Shown in pieces: positions 33,011-40,996 of a DNA stretch of 64,000 nt. This stretch comes from Marinobacter lipolyticus SM19 (lineage in GTDB: Bacteria; Pseudomonadota; Gammaproteobacteria; Pseudomonadales; Oleiphilaceae), in NCBI RefSeq assembly GCF_000397065.2, contig NZ_KE007325.1, forward strand, positions 460,495 through 524,494. Direction: 5' to 3'. Positions within the stretch are counted from its first letter, which is position 1. Each line of letters starts with the position of its first letter. A program made the translations under genes and the position numbers. Under the pieces are notes generated by a model that saw nothing but the letters and a program-made list of their open reading frames with translations, was not told where the DNA came from and did no database searches.

Positions 33011-33194
33011 TGAAGCTGAACTCCAGTTCGTTGATGTTAACCGCGTTGCGGTCGTCGTCCGTCTGCTTGATTTCTTTTTTCACGAACGTGGTGAAATCAA
33101 GTGACAGGCCCAATCCCCGGCCATTGCTGGAACCGTCAGAACAGCCAGCCAGTGCCAGTACGGCGATCAGGGCAATCCCCATTCGGAGTGTCAT
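32970..33194 (-). CDS. Small lipoprotein in DUF4331 cluster
   Basis: A 74-residue protein with a clear lipobox: MTLRMGIALIAVLALAGC, Cys18 lipidated. The mature part is about 56 residues, charged, with no known domain (LSLDFTTFVKKEIKQTDDDRNAVNINELEFSFNDKDNKQ). GGGAGGGACAACC precedes the ATG. It lies 13 bases after the DUF4331 gene and overlaps the annotated TPR start by 41 bases. It could anchor or partner the DUF4331 protein at the outer membrane; that is inference from position. Confidence 0.82.
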   Translation of the reverse strand: MTLRMGIALIAVLALAGCSDGSSNGRGLGLSLDFTTFVKKEIKQTDDDRNAVNINELEFSFNDKDNKQAYDDLF

Positions 33195-33207
33195 GGTTGT
33201 CCCTCCC

Positions 33208-34668
33208 TCAGATATCGTTAGGTGAACCCGCGATCGGCGTCGCCAGGTATGGGAAGGTGGTTCTCAGCTCCGTTGGGTCCAGCTGCACACCGTCGGTGTA
33301 TTCCAGGTCGCCATTGGGCGCGTCGGCCGGATCTGCCAGTACGCCCATAGCGACGCGTAGGGAGATGTCGACGGTATCATCAACCGGACGGCGACCGTTG
33401 GGGAAGCCGGCATTATCTCCGCCGAGTACACCGAGATCGTTTTGGGCCCCGGGCGCCGTGGTAGCAATGTTCGGATTCAGGCGCAGCATTTCGGATGCGG
33501 TGACACCATCCGGACCGTTCAGGTCAGGCACACCGGTCAGGAACGCTGTAATCAGATCGTTCCGTGGGAAGTTGTTGGGGGCGGTTACACCAAAGAGGGC
33601 CTCCAATAGCTCGGGCAGTGTCGGGTTGGTCACATAGGTCAGGAACTGACCATCATCCTTGGGTTCGCTCGCATTAAAGCCATCTTTGTCCTTCAGGCCG
33701 ATAACCACTTCGTTGACCAGCGGCATACCCAGTCGCGAGACCTGAGCATAGGCTCCGCCTTCCACGGTTGCACCTTTGCCGTTGGCAGCCGGTGCCGGAT
33801 TGATGACGCGGGCCTGACGCACGCTGGCGGTGGTCCAGCCACCAATGACCGGGTCACCCGAGGCTGTCTGGGCCGTGCCGGTCAGGCAGGTGGTCGGAAC
33901 CTCCAGAGCGAAGGAGGTGATGTTTTTGTCCGCCAGATCCCCCGCGCCTTCGCCATTTCGAGGCCCGACCGGATTGGTGTTGACCAGGTCGAAAATCTCA
34001 CCCAGATTCACCGCAAAGGCTTCTTTGCGCTGACCCACGAATACCCGGCCTTCAGTACCGCATCCGGGAATCGCAACATCAAAGATGTGCTGGTCGGCGT
34101 AGGCTTCGTAGTCACCGAAGGATTTTCCGCCTATGTTATCCAGAGGCTTGGCGAACGTCTCCATGCCCGTAGTGGCATTGGTGGCGACCTGCTTTGTGCC
34201 TGTGCGGCGATCGCCACGAATAACGGTGACGGTGTACTCCTGTCGCATCTGCACGTTGGCGTTGTCGGTGGCGTCGCCAATGTTCTTCAGCGGCACGGAG
34301 ACCATTTCTCCCCCGACATCCAGCTGGATGTCATTCAGCACATCCTGCATCTGGAATCGGAAGGTGATGTCTTCCTGGGCATTGCCAGAGTTATCGATAT
34401 GAATCTCGTAGATGGCGTCCTCGTCCAGGTCGAAGTAGTTGGGGCCGCCGTACGCGTCCTGAAGCGGGAGGTAGTTGGCGATCAGGGTGACAAAGTTTTC
34501 CCGACCGCTTTCGTAGCTTCGGAACATGTAAAAGTCGGTGCCATCAACCTTGGGAACTTCGGTGATGAACGGCGCCTCGCGGTGGCTGGAGGCAGAGGCT
34601 GTACCTGCTGTCAGACAGATCCCGGCAATCGCGAGAGCGAGGCCGGAGCGTTTAATTACTGTGTTCAT
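33208..34668 (-). CDS. Exported DUF4331-domain protein
   Basis: A 486-residue exported protein: signal peptide MNTVIKRSGLALAIAGICLTAGTASA, then SSHREAPFITEVPKVDGTDFYMFRSYE, the hallmark start of DUF4331 proteins. Later landmarks are LPLQDAYGGPNYFDLDEDAIYEIHIDN (acidic, possibly metal-binding), CGTEGRVFVGQRKEAFAVNLGEIFDLVN, LEVPTTCL, and a C-terminal DISLRVAMGVL region. The family has no established function. The ATG at 34668 is preceded by GAGGAAAGC. It heads a four-gene unit with a small lipoprotein, a TPR protein and a HupE-like protein, divergent from an ECF sigma/anti-sigma pair that probably controls it. Confidence 0.92.
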   Translation of the reverse strand: MNTVIKRSGLALAIAGICLTAGTASASSHREAPFITEVPKVDGTDFYMFRSYESGRENFVTLIANYLPLQDAYGGPNYFDLDEDAIYEIHIDNSGNAQEDITFRFQMQDVLNDIQLDVGGEMVSVPLKNIGDATDNANVQMRQEYTVTVIRGDRRTGTKQVATNATTGMETFAKPLDNIGGKSFGDYEAYADQHIFDVAIPGCGTEGRVFVGQRKEAFAVNLGEIFDLVNTNPVGPRNGEGAGDLADKNITSFALEVPTTCLTGTAQTASGDPVIGGWTTASVRQARVINPAPAANGKGATVEGGAYAQVSRLGMPLVNEVVIGLKDKDGFNASEPKDDGQFLTYVTNPTLPELLEALFGVTAPNNFPRNDLITAFLTGVPDLNGPDGVTASEMLRLNPNIATTAPGAQNDLGVLGGDNAGFPNGRRPVDDTVDISLRVAMGVLADPADAPNGDLEYTDGVQLDPTELRTTFPYLATPIAGSPNDI

Positions 34669-34775
34669 TCCGCTTTCCTCATCTATTGTTGGTGTTGCAT
34701 ACGGAGAAACGGCACGGCTTTGAAAAAAGATGCAGGCCGCACGCAAAAAATTGAATGGGTGTAACCTGACGCCGA

Positions 34776-34802
34776 TGCATCCTGACCGGACCGGGGGCCG
34801 TA
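34776..34802 (+). promoter_or_regulatory. Possible ECF sigma-dependent promoter (autoregulation)
   Basis: TGCATC followed 17 bases later by CGTA, starting 69 bases before the ECF sigma ATG. The CGTA -10 box with a short -35 element at this spacing is typical of ECF-type promoters. An equivalent pair was not found for the divergent DUF4331 gene, so assignment is tentative. Confidence 0.35.
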
Positions 34803-34844
34803 GTAGGCAATAGGTCAGTGAAAGAACGAGGTGTGGAGACCACA

Positions 34845-35402
34845 ATGATAAACACAGAAGTAGAACAAGAAGAGCTGATGACGTTGCTCGTGGCTGTTGC
34901 CCGTAGCGATCGCCAGGCGTTCCAGCGGCTGTATGAACGAATTGCAGCCCGGATGTTCGGGTTGTGCTTCAAGCTGGCGGGACAGCAGGAACTGGCGGAG
35001 GAAGCCTTGCAGGATGCGTTTGTGCAGATCTGGCATCACGCCGGGGAGTATCACAGTGATCGGGGGTCACCGTTGAGCTGGATGTTGACCATTGCGCGCT
35101 ACAGAACTCTGGACTTGATGAGGGCAAGGACCGTAAGACGAACCGCCGGGGATGAGCGCCTTGAGCATCTGGAGGACCCCCGCAGCGGGCCCCTGGACCA
35201 CTCATTGCGACGTGCCGGCGCTGAGCAGCTGACTGGCTGCCTGGATGAGTTGAGTGACGTCCAGCGGGACAGCATCCTGTTGTCCTACTACCGTGGGCTC
35301 ACCCACGATGAGCTTGCCCAGGCGTTGAGTTCGCCTATTGGCACGGTCAAAAGCTGGATCCGTCGTGGACTGATGGCGTTGAAGAGGTGCCTGGAACGAT
35401 GA
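34845..35402 (+). CDS. ECF (sigma-70 family) RNA polymerase sigma factor
   Basis: A 185-residue ECF sigma factor, with region 2 (about residues 25-90: AFQRLYERIAARMFGLCFKLAGQ, AEEALQDAFVQIWHHAGEY, PLSWMLTIARYRTLDLMR) and region 4 (about 125-180: CLDELSDVQRDSILLSYYRGLTHDELAQALSSPIGTVKSWIRRGLMALKRCL). The ATG at 34845 has GGAG 7 bases upstream; the ORF extends nine codons further to a GTG. It overlaps the downstream anti-sigma gene by four bases (ATGA), the usual coupling. The subgroup resembles SigK/SigL-type factors paired with RskA-like regulators. Confidence 0.95.
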   Translation: MINTEVEQEELMTLLVAVARSDRQAFQRLYERIAARMFGLCFKLAGQQELAEEALQDAFVQIWHHAGEYHSDRGSPLSWMLTIARYRTLDLMRARTVRRTAGDERLEHLEDPRSGPLDHSLRRAGAEQLTGCLDELSDVQRDSILLSYYRGLTHDELAQALSSPIGTVKSWIRRGLMALKRCLER

Positions 35403-36088
35403 AAAAGACGCCGGAAAGAATTGAAAGTCTCGCGGCTGAGTATGTCCTTGGTTCGTTGAAGGGCAAGGCCAGAAACCGCTTTGAGCGCTGGATGATGGAG
35501 TCGGGACGGGTCCGGCAGGAAGTCTGGTATTGGGAGGAAAAGCTCGGTCAACTGGGTGATCGGGTGCTGGAACGGGAGCCCCCGGAATCCGTGTGGCTGG
35601 CGATCCAGCACAGACTGTGGCCCCAGCAAGAGAAACGTCCTGCGCCCAGGCAGGCCGCAAACCGGATCTGGCCGGCCTGGGGCATGCTGGCGACGGCGGC
35701 AGCACTGGTTTTGGCCGTCATGCTGGTTCAGCAGCCCTCGCCGGAGCCGACGTTGTCTGGCGCCATTGTTCAGTCGGATGTCAGTGATCCGTTGTGGTTG
35801 GTGAGTGAATCCGGTCGCGATAACCGTCTGCGGTTGAGGTCTGTGGCCGCGACCTCGGCCGAGACTGGCAAGGACTACGAGTTGTGGATTGTGCCGGACA
35901 AGGGCGATCCGCTGTCACTGGGCGTGATTCCGGTGGGCGACATCTTTCAGGTGGAACTTACGGACGAAGCCCGTGAAACCCTTAGTCAGAGCCGTACCCT
36001 GGCGATCAGCCTTGAGCCGCGCGGTGGTTCGCCAACCGGCAAGCCGACCGGCCCGATCCTGCACGTCACCAAGCTATACGAGCTGTGA
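35399..36088 (+). CDS. RskA-like anti-sigma factor
   Basis: A 229-residue membrane anti-sigma factor. The N-terminal cytoplasmic sigma-binding domain has the zinc-less anti-sigma look (ESLAAEYVLGSLKGKARNRFERWMM). One transmembrane helix lies near residues 97-115 (WGMLATAAALVLAVMLV). The C-terminal periplasmic domain is RskA type (DYELWIVPDKGDPLSLGVIPVG and LAISLEPRGGSPTGKPTGPIL). It would hold the ECF sigma factor inactive until a periplasmic signal triggers release. The start overlaps the sigma factor stop. The signal is unknown; the divergent DUF4331 proteins are the natural targets. Confidence 0.92.
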   Translation: MKKTPERIESLAAEYVLGSLKGKARNRFERWMMESGRVRQEVWYWEEKLGQLGDRVLEREPPESVWLAIQHRLWPQQEKRPAPRQAANRIWPAWGMLATAAALVLAVMLVQQPSPEPTLSGAIVQSDVSDPLWLVSESGRDNRLRLRSVAATSAETGKDYELWIVPDKGDPLSLGVIPVGDIFQVELTDEARETLSQSRTLAISLEPRGGSPTGKPTGPILHVTKLYEL

Positions 36089-36121
36089 CTCCGGCGGCTA
36101 TGACTCTGGCGAATGTGCGGC

Positions 36122-37543
36122 TCAGTTGGAGGCCAGCAGCGTAATGCACAACTGGGCGTTCTGGACGAAATGACCGAACGCCGTCAGTTGTTCCTCAGAG
36201 GGAACGTAATCGCCGGCGGCGTTGTCGGCGTAGAACAGCCCCACCAACCGCCCCTTGGCGGTCAGTGGGCCGATCAGCGCCGGTACCTTGCCCAGCCAGC
36301 GATCATAAGGTACGCCGGCGTCAGTGGGGGTTGGCCTGAACACGTTACAGCTGGCATGGGGAAGCAGGTTGCCCAGTGCGCCGGTACCATCCCTGGGAAT
36401 GATGAAGTCCTCGCGCCAGGTTTCCGTCCCCCGTCCGCCGACTTTCCTCGGAACCAGATTCTGGCCGCTCTTGTCGGCCATCAACAAAGCCACTCGTTGC
36501 ATGCCAATGGCCCGGTGAATGCCCTCGATCACCAGTTGGCAGACCTCATTGATATCCGGCTTTTCGGTCAGGCTCAGGGTCAGATCCCGTAGAATCTGCA
36601 ATTGCAGGGCCGGATCCATGGCTGGCGCCCTGGCTGGCTGGCGCTTGTTGCCGTCCTGACTGCCAGGCATTAGCGCTGTCACCTGGGGAATGCCCAGGGA
36701 GACCGCCACTTTCGCGGCTTCTTCGGCGTTGACCTTAATCTGATCACGAATGGCGGCCGGTGTCTCGCCAGTGTCCTTGCTCAGGTGTTCCAGCACCTTG
36801 TCCATTTCGGCGCCCCGCCAGCCATTTTCCGATAGCCGGGCCATTTCCACTGAGTGTCGTACCAGACCGGCGGCCATGGAATTGGCCTTGCCGGGCGAGA
36901 CCACATCCTTGATGAAGGGCCCTAGTGCCCAGGCATCCACCAGGCCCCGGGTAATTTCCGTGAAGGTACTGTGCAATACCGTTTTCTGGGCTTCTACCGG
37001 CGGCTCTTCCAGTCGCAACCGCTGCTCCAGTTCGGCGGCCTGCTCGGTTTCACAGGACCAGAATGCCAGTTCGCCAATGTTCATCAACAAGGCTCCGATG
37101 AAAACTTCTTCCAGGGCATTTTCATTGCGCCTGGGCATTAGGCAGCGGGCCTGAACAGCGGCATGGATCGCTCTGGCGAGGCATCGCAACAGGTGAGGCC
37201 GGTCATTGCGTTGCAGCAGCGCATCCACAATCAGCGAAGAGATGGCCATGGATTTCACCGAGTCGAAGCCAATCAGGGTGATCGCGCGGCTGACGGTGCT
37301 GACCTGGGTCCGTGTCTGGTTATAGAAAACGGTGTTGGACAGCCTCAGGACCTGGGACGTGAGCTGGGCGTCATTGAGTATCACGTTGGCCAGTTCATTG
37401 ACCGTGCTGTTTTTACTCTCGGTCAGCTCGCTGATTCGTTTGAGGGTGTTGGCCAATACAGGCAGCTCAACCTTGCTGAGATAGCTGACCCATGCCTGGG
37501 TAGAGTTCATCCTTGAGGGCGGAGTATCAGTTTTTGTGGTCAC
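36122..37543 (-). CDS. HDOD-GAF domain signalling protein
   Basis: A 473-residue cytoplasmic protein: an N-terminal HDOD domain (about residues 20-220; LPVLANTLKRISELTESKNSTVNELANVI, AQLTSQVLRLSNTVFYN, AITLIGFDSVKSMAIS) and a C-terminal GAF domain (about 320-470; QILRDLTLSLTEKPDINEVCQLVIEGIHRAIGMQRVALLM). HDOD domains are HD-like but usually lack phosphohydrolase activity and serve as signalling modules, often linked to c-di-GMP networks. Ends 33 bases from the convergent anti-sigma gene. The ligand of the GAF domain is unknown. Confidence 0.92.
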   Translation of the reverse strand: MTTKTDTPPSRMNSTQAWVSYLSKVELPVLANTLKRISELTESKNSTVNELANVILNDAQLTSQVLRLSNTVFYNQTRTQVSTVSRAITLIGFDSVKSMAISSLIVDALLQRNDRPHLLRCLARAIHAAVQARCLMPRRNENALEEVFIGALLMNIGELAFWSCETEQAAELEQRLRLEEPPVEAQKTVLHSTFTEITRGLVDAWALGPFIKDVVSPGKANSMAAGLVRHSVEMARLSENGWRGAEMDKVLEHLSKDTGETPAAIRDQIKVNAEEAAKVAVSLGIPQVTALMPGSQDGNKRQPARAPAMDPALQLQILRDLTLSLTEKPDINEVCQLVIEGIHRAIGMQRVALLMADKSGQNLVPRKVGGRGTETWREDFIIPRDGTGALGNLLPHASCNVFRPTPTDAGVPYDRWLGKVPALIGPLTAKGRLVGLFYADNAAGDYVPSEEQLTAFGHFVQNAQLCITLLASN

Positions 37544-37742
37544 GTTATTGGTTCACTCCAGCGTGCGCCTCGGGATTGGAAGATTATTGTAATACCTGAG
37601 TTTAGCGCAGCGTGGCGGAAGGTGTCGGTAACAGAACGTGTACGGGGATCTACCGAGCGCAGCAGATTCGGGTTTGACCGGGGATTAGGCTATAATGGCC
37701 GGTTTTAACATTGCACCCACAAGGCGCTGACAAGGCTGATCC

Positions 37743-38750
37743 GTGATTGTATTTGACCAGGTCCAGAAGTCTTACCAGGTAGGCGGGCGGGCGATCCCTG
37801 CGTTGCATCCTACCAGTATGACCATTGAAACCGGCGAGGTGTTTGGCATCGTCGGTCACTCAGGCGCGGGGAAATCCACCCTCGTTCGGCTGATTAACCT
37901 GCTGGAGCCGCCGACCGGCGGTCGCATTCTTGTTGATGATGAAAACATCACTGAGTACGACGCCGCCGAACTGCGGGCTTTCCGTCGCAAAGTCGGGATG
38001 ATTTTCCAGCACTTCAACCTGTTGTCCTCCAAGACCGTGGCCGACAACATTGCGTTCCCGATGAAGCTGGCGGGCATATACTCCCGCACCGAGATTCGTG
38101 AACGGGTGGCGGAATTGCTGGCCCGGGTCAGCCTGACGGATCACGCCAACAAGTACCCCTCGCAGCTGTCCGGTGGCCAGAAACAGCGGGTGGGCATTGC
38201 CCGCGCCCTGGCCTGTCGCCCGACGATCCTGCTGTGTGATGAAGCCACCAGTGCCCTTGACCCCCAAACGACCCAATCGGTGTTGCGTCTGCTCGCGGAC
38301 ATCAACCGTGAACTGGGGCTGACCATCGTGCTGATCACCCACGAGATGGATGTGGTGCGCCGGGTTTGCGACCGGGTGGCGGTCATGGATGCCGGGGAAG
38401 TGGTCGAAATGGGCGCGGTCAGCGATGTGTTTCTCCATCCGCAACATCCCACCACCCGGGACTTCGTGTTTGAAAGCGAAAACATCGATCGTGACGAGTT
38501 GCAGGAGGACCTGCAAAAGGCTAACGGTCGCATCCTGCGCCTGACCTTCCGTGGTGAATCCACCTACAAACCCTTGCTGGGCAGCGTGGCGCGGGAATCC
38601 GGCGTGGATTTCAGCATCCTGTCCGGTCGTATTGATCATATCAAGGACACGCCCTACGGCCAGCTGACCCTGTCCCTGGTCGGTGGTGACCTGGACGTGG
38701 CGATGAAAGCGCTGGAAGCAGCAGAAGTTCATGTAGAGGTGATGCGCTGA
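37743..38750 (+). CDS. metN: Methionine ABC importer ATP-binding protein
   Basis: A 335-residue ATPase of the D/L-methionine importer. Walker [10 protein letters not shown], signature [16 protein letters not shown], Walker [14 protein letters not shown], switch ITHE. A C-terminal NIL regulatory domain (about residues 255-335; [30 protein letters not shown]) binds methionine and inhibits transport in relatives. The start is GTG at 37743. Its stop overlaps the metI ATG (TGATG). A TATAAT hexamer lies about 50 bases upstream but has no well-spaced -35. First gene of metNIQ. Confidence 0.96.
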   Translation: MIVFDQVQKSYQVGGRAIPALHPTSMTIETGEVFGIVGHSGAGKSTLVRLINLLEPPTGGRILVDDENITEYDAAELRAFRRKVGMIFQHFNLLSSKTVADNIAFPMKLAGIYSRTEIRERVAELLARVSLTDHANKYPSQLSGGQKQRVGIARALACRPTILLCDEATSALDPQTTQSVLRLLADINRELGLTIVLITHEMDVVRRVCDRVAVMDAGEVVEMGAVSDVFLHPQHPTTRDFVFESENIDRDELQEDLQKANGRILRLTFRGESTYKPLLGSVARESGVDFSILSGRIDHIKDTPYGQLTLSLVGGDLDVAMKALEAAEVHVEVMR

Positions 38751-39415
38751 TGGAAGCCTTACTGAGTAACGTGGACTGGGTGGAAATCGGCATCGCCAGC
38801 TGGGACACCCTGGTGATGGTGGGCATGTCCCTGCTGTTCAGTGTGTTGATCGGTCTGCCGATCGGCGTGCTGTTGTTCCTGTTTGGCAAGCGTCAGTTGT
38901 TGGAGCAGCCGGTGGCGTATGCGGTGCTGTCGTTTGTGGTGAACGTGCTGCGGTCGGTGCCCTTCATTATCCTGCTGATCGTGATGATTCCGTTTACGGT
39001 GATGCTGATCGGCACGTCTCTCGGCGTTGCTGGCGCGATTCCGCCACTGGTGGCCGGTGGCGCACCTTTCTTCGCCCGGCTGGTGGAAACGTCATTGCGT
39101 GAGGTGGATCGCGGCATCATTGAAGCCACTCAGGCGATGGGTGCCAGCGTGAGGCAGATCATTTTCGGCGCCTTGCTGCCGGAAGCGCTTCCGGGCATCA
39201 TCGCTGGCATTACGGTGACTGCCATTACACTGGTGTCCTATGCGGCCATGTCCGGCGTCATTGGCGGCGGTGGTCTGGGTGATCTGGCCATCCGTTTCGG
39301 GTACCAGCGGTTCCAGACCGATGTGATGGTGATTACCGTCGCTTTGCTGGTCATTTTTGTGCAGTTGCTGCAGATGGCCGGGGATCGCCTGGTTTTGTAT
39401 TTCAGCCGTAAATAA
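38750..39415 (+). CDS. metI: Methionine ABC importer permease
   Basis: A 221-residue permease with five transmembrane helices and the MetI-specific coupling-loop region IEATQAMGASVRQIIFGALLPEALPGI. The start overlaps the metN stop by one base, and metQ follows 22 bases later, so the three genes form one operon for methionine uptake. Full length for the family (about 217 residues in E. coli). Confidence 0.96.
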   Translation: MEALLSNVDWVEIGIASWDTLVMVGMSLLFSVLIGLPIGVLLFLFGKRQLLEQPVAYAVLSFVVNVLRSVPFIILLIVMIPFTVMLIGTSLGVAGAIPPLVAGGAPFFARLVETSLREVDRGIIEATQAMGASVRQIIFGALLPEALPGIIAGITVTAITLVSYAAMSGVIGGGGLGDLAIRFGYQRFQTDVMVITVALLVIFVQLLQMAGDRLVLYFSRK

Positions 39416-39437
39416 TATCAAACGGGAGAACGTGCTT

Positions 39438-40220
39438 ATGAACTTCAAGAAAACCCTGGTGGCCCTGGCCGCCGTTGCTACTTTCTCTTCTGCTGCCTCA
39501 GCAGAAACGCTCTCTGTTGCGGCTACCCCGGTGCCCCATGCGGAGATCCTGGAATTTGTGAAGCCGCAACTGGCCGAGCAGGGTGTCGAGCTGGACGTTA
39601 AGGTATTCACCGATTACATCCAGCCGAACATCCAGGTTGATCAGAAGCGGATGGATGCCAATTTCTTCCAGCACCAGCCGTATCTGGACGAGTTCAATGA
39701 TGGCCGTGGTACCAGTCTGGTCACCGTAACCGGTGTTCACGTGGAGCCCTTCGGCGCCTACTCCAGCAAGATCGATTCTCTGGATGAATTGAAAGACGGT
39801 GCCGTGGTGGCCATCCCGAATGACCCCACCAACGGTGGTCGCGCCTTGTTGCTGCTGCAGAAAGCCGGGCTGATTACCCTGAAGGATGAAAGCAAGATTA
39901 CCGCGACGCCGCGGGATATTGCCGACAATCCGAAAGACCTGGACTTCAAGGAGCTGGAAGCCGCTACACTGCCGCGTATCCTGGGCCAGGTGGATGTGGC
40001 ACTGATCAACACCAACTACGCGCTGGAAGCGGGCCTGAACCCGTCCGAGGATGCGCTGGTGATTGAGGGTTCTGAGTCCCCCTACGTCAACATTCTGGTC
40101 GCCCGTCCCGACAACAAGGACAGCGAGGCCATGCAGAAGCTGGCGAACGCGCTGAAGTCTGACGCAGTGAAGGATTTCATCATGGAGAAGTACGAGGGTG
40201 CGGTCGTTCCCGCCTTCTGA
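39438..40220 (+). CDS. metQ: Methionine ABC importer substrate-binding protein
   Basis: A 260-residue periplasmic binding protein of the NlpA/MetQ family: LSVAATPVPHAEILEFVKPQLAEQGVELDVKVFTDYIQPN is the family's N-terminal signature, with NFFQHQPYLDEF following. Signal peptide MNFKKTLVALAAVATFSSAASA. Unlike E. coli MetQ there is no lipobox Cys, so it should be a soluble periplasmic protein. The ATG at 39438 has GGGAG about 10 bases upstream; the earlier frame from 39357 overlaps metI and is not used. Followed by a strong bidirectional terminator. Confidence 0.95.
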   Translation: MNFKKTLVALAAVATFSSAASAETLSVAATPVPHAEILEFVKPQLAEQGVELDVKVFTDYIQPNIQVDQKRMDANFFQHQPYLDEFNDGRGTSLVTVTGVHVEPFGAYSSKIDSLDELKDGAVVAIPNDPTNGGRALLLLQKAGLITLKDESKITATPRDIADNPKDLDFKELEAATLPRILGQVDVALINTNYALEAGLNPSEDALVIEGSESPYVNILVARPDNKDSEAMQKLANALKSDAVKDFIMEKYEGAVVPAF

Positions 40221-40224
40221 TAGC

Positions 40225-40280
40225 GCATTCTCTAAATAAAAATGCCGGGCAAATGCCCGGCATTTTTATTTAGAGAATGC
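40225..40280. terminator. Bidirectional terminator between metQ and the peroxiredoxin gene
   Basis: A perfect palindrome with 27-base arms (40225-40251 and 40254-40280) around a two-base centre. The GC core GCCGGGCA/TGCCCGGC is flanked by TTTTTATTT on both strands, giving T tracts for convergent transcripts from both sides. Confidence 0.95.
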
Positions 40281-40286
40281 GAATGG

Positions 40287-40940
40287 TCAGTCACCGCTCC
40301 AGTTGGCTGTGGGGTCCGGTGTCACTCGCAGGTAGGATCTTACCTCCCTGTGGCCCTGCGGGAAGCGCTCCTTGATTTCGTCTTGATCCTGCAGCGATGG
40401 CACGATGACCACTTCGCCGCCGCTTTCCCAGTTGCCCGGGGTTGCCACCTTGTGGTTGTCGGTCAGCTGCAGCGAGTCAACAACCCTTAGTATCTCATTG
40501 AAGTTACGACCGGTGCTCGCCGGGTAGGTGATTATCAGCCTCACCTTCCTGGCGGGATCGATGACGAACAACGAACGCACGGTCAGGGTTTCATTGGCGT
40601 TGGGGTGGATCATGTCATACAGGTCGGACACTTTCCGGTCATGGTCTGCGATGATCGGAAAGTTTACCGTACAGCCCTGGGTTTCGTTGATGTCCTTGAT
40701 CCACTCAAGGTGTGACTCGACCGGGTCCACGCTCAGGGCAATAACCTTGACGTTGCGTTTGGCGAACTGGTCTTTGAGCTTGGCGGTCAGTCCCAGTTCG
40801 GTGGTGCAAACCGGTGTAAAGTCCGCGGGATGGGAAAACAGAATCCCCCAGCTGTCGCCCAGCCAGTCGTGAAAGCGGATCTTGCCTTCAGTGGAGTCCT
40901 GTTCGAAATCCGGTGCGGTATCTCCCAAACGTAAACTCAT
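40287..40940 (-). CDS. 1-Cys (Prx6-type) peroxiredoxin
   Basis: A 217-residue thiol peroxidase of the Prx6 subfamily, reducing peroxides. The peroxidatic cysteine lies in HPADFTPVCTTELG. The C-terminal extension (about residues 150-217; LRVVDSLQLTDNHKVATPGNWESGGEVVIVPSL) is the Prx6 dimerisation arm. No obvious resolving cysteine is present, consistent with 1-Cys chemistry. The ATG at 40940 is preceded by GAAGGAGG at 8 bases; the ORF extends 20 codons further without support. 56 bases downstream of the AGCS gene's stop on the same strand. Confidence 0.95.
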   Translation of the reverse strand: MSLRLGDTAPDFEQDSTEGKIRFHDWLGDSWGILFSHPADFTPVCTTELGLTAKLKDQFAKRNVKVIALSVDPVESHLEWIKDINETQGCTVNFPIIADHDRKVSDLYDMIHPNANETLTVRSLFVIDPARKVRLIITYPASTGRNFNEILRVVDSLQLTDNHKVATPGNWESGGEVVIVPSLQDQDEIKERFPQGHREVRSYLRVTPDPTANWSGD

Positions 40941-40996
40941 AGCGTAACCTCCTTCGGTGAAGCTTATGACAACAGTATAGTCCCTGAAGCACTGGA

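Noticed and set aside
37690..37700. TATAAT hexamer before metN as a promoter
   Set aside because: The TTGACC nearby is only 11 bases away and the 17-base position has no -35 match, so I did not list it as a promoter.
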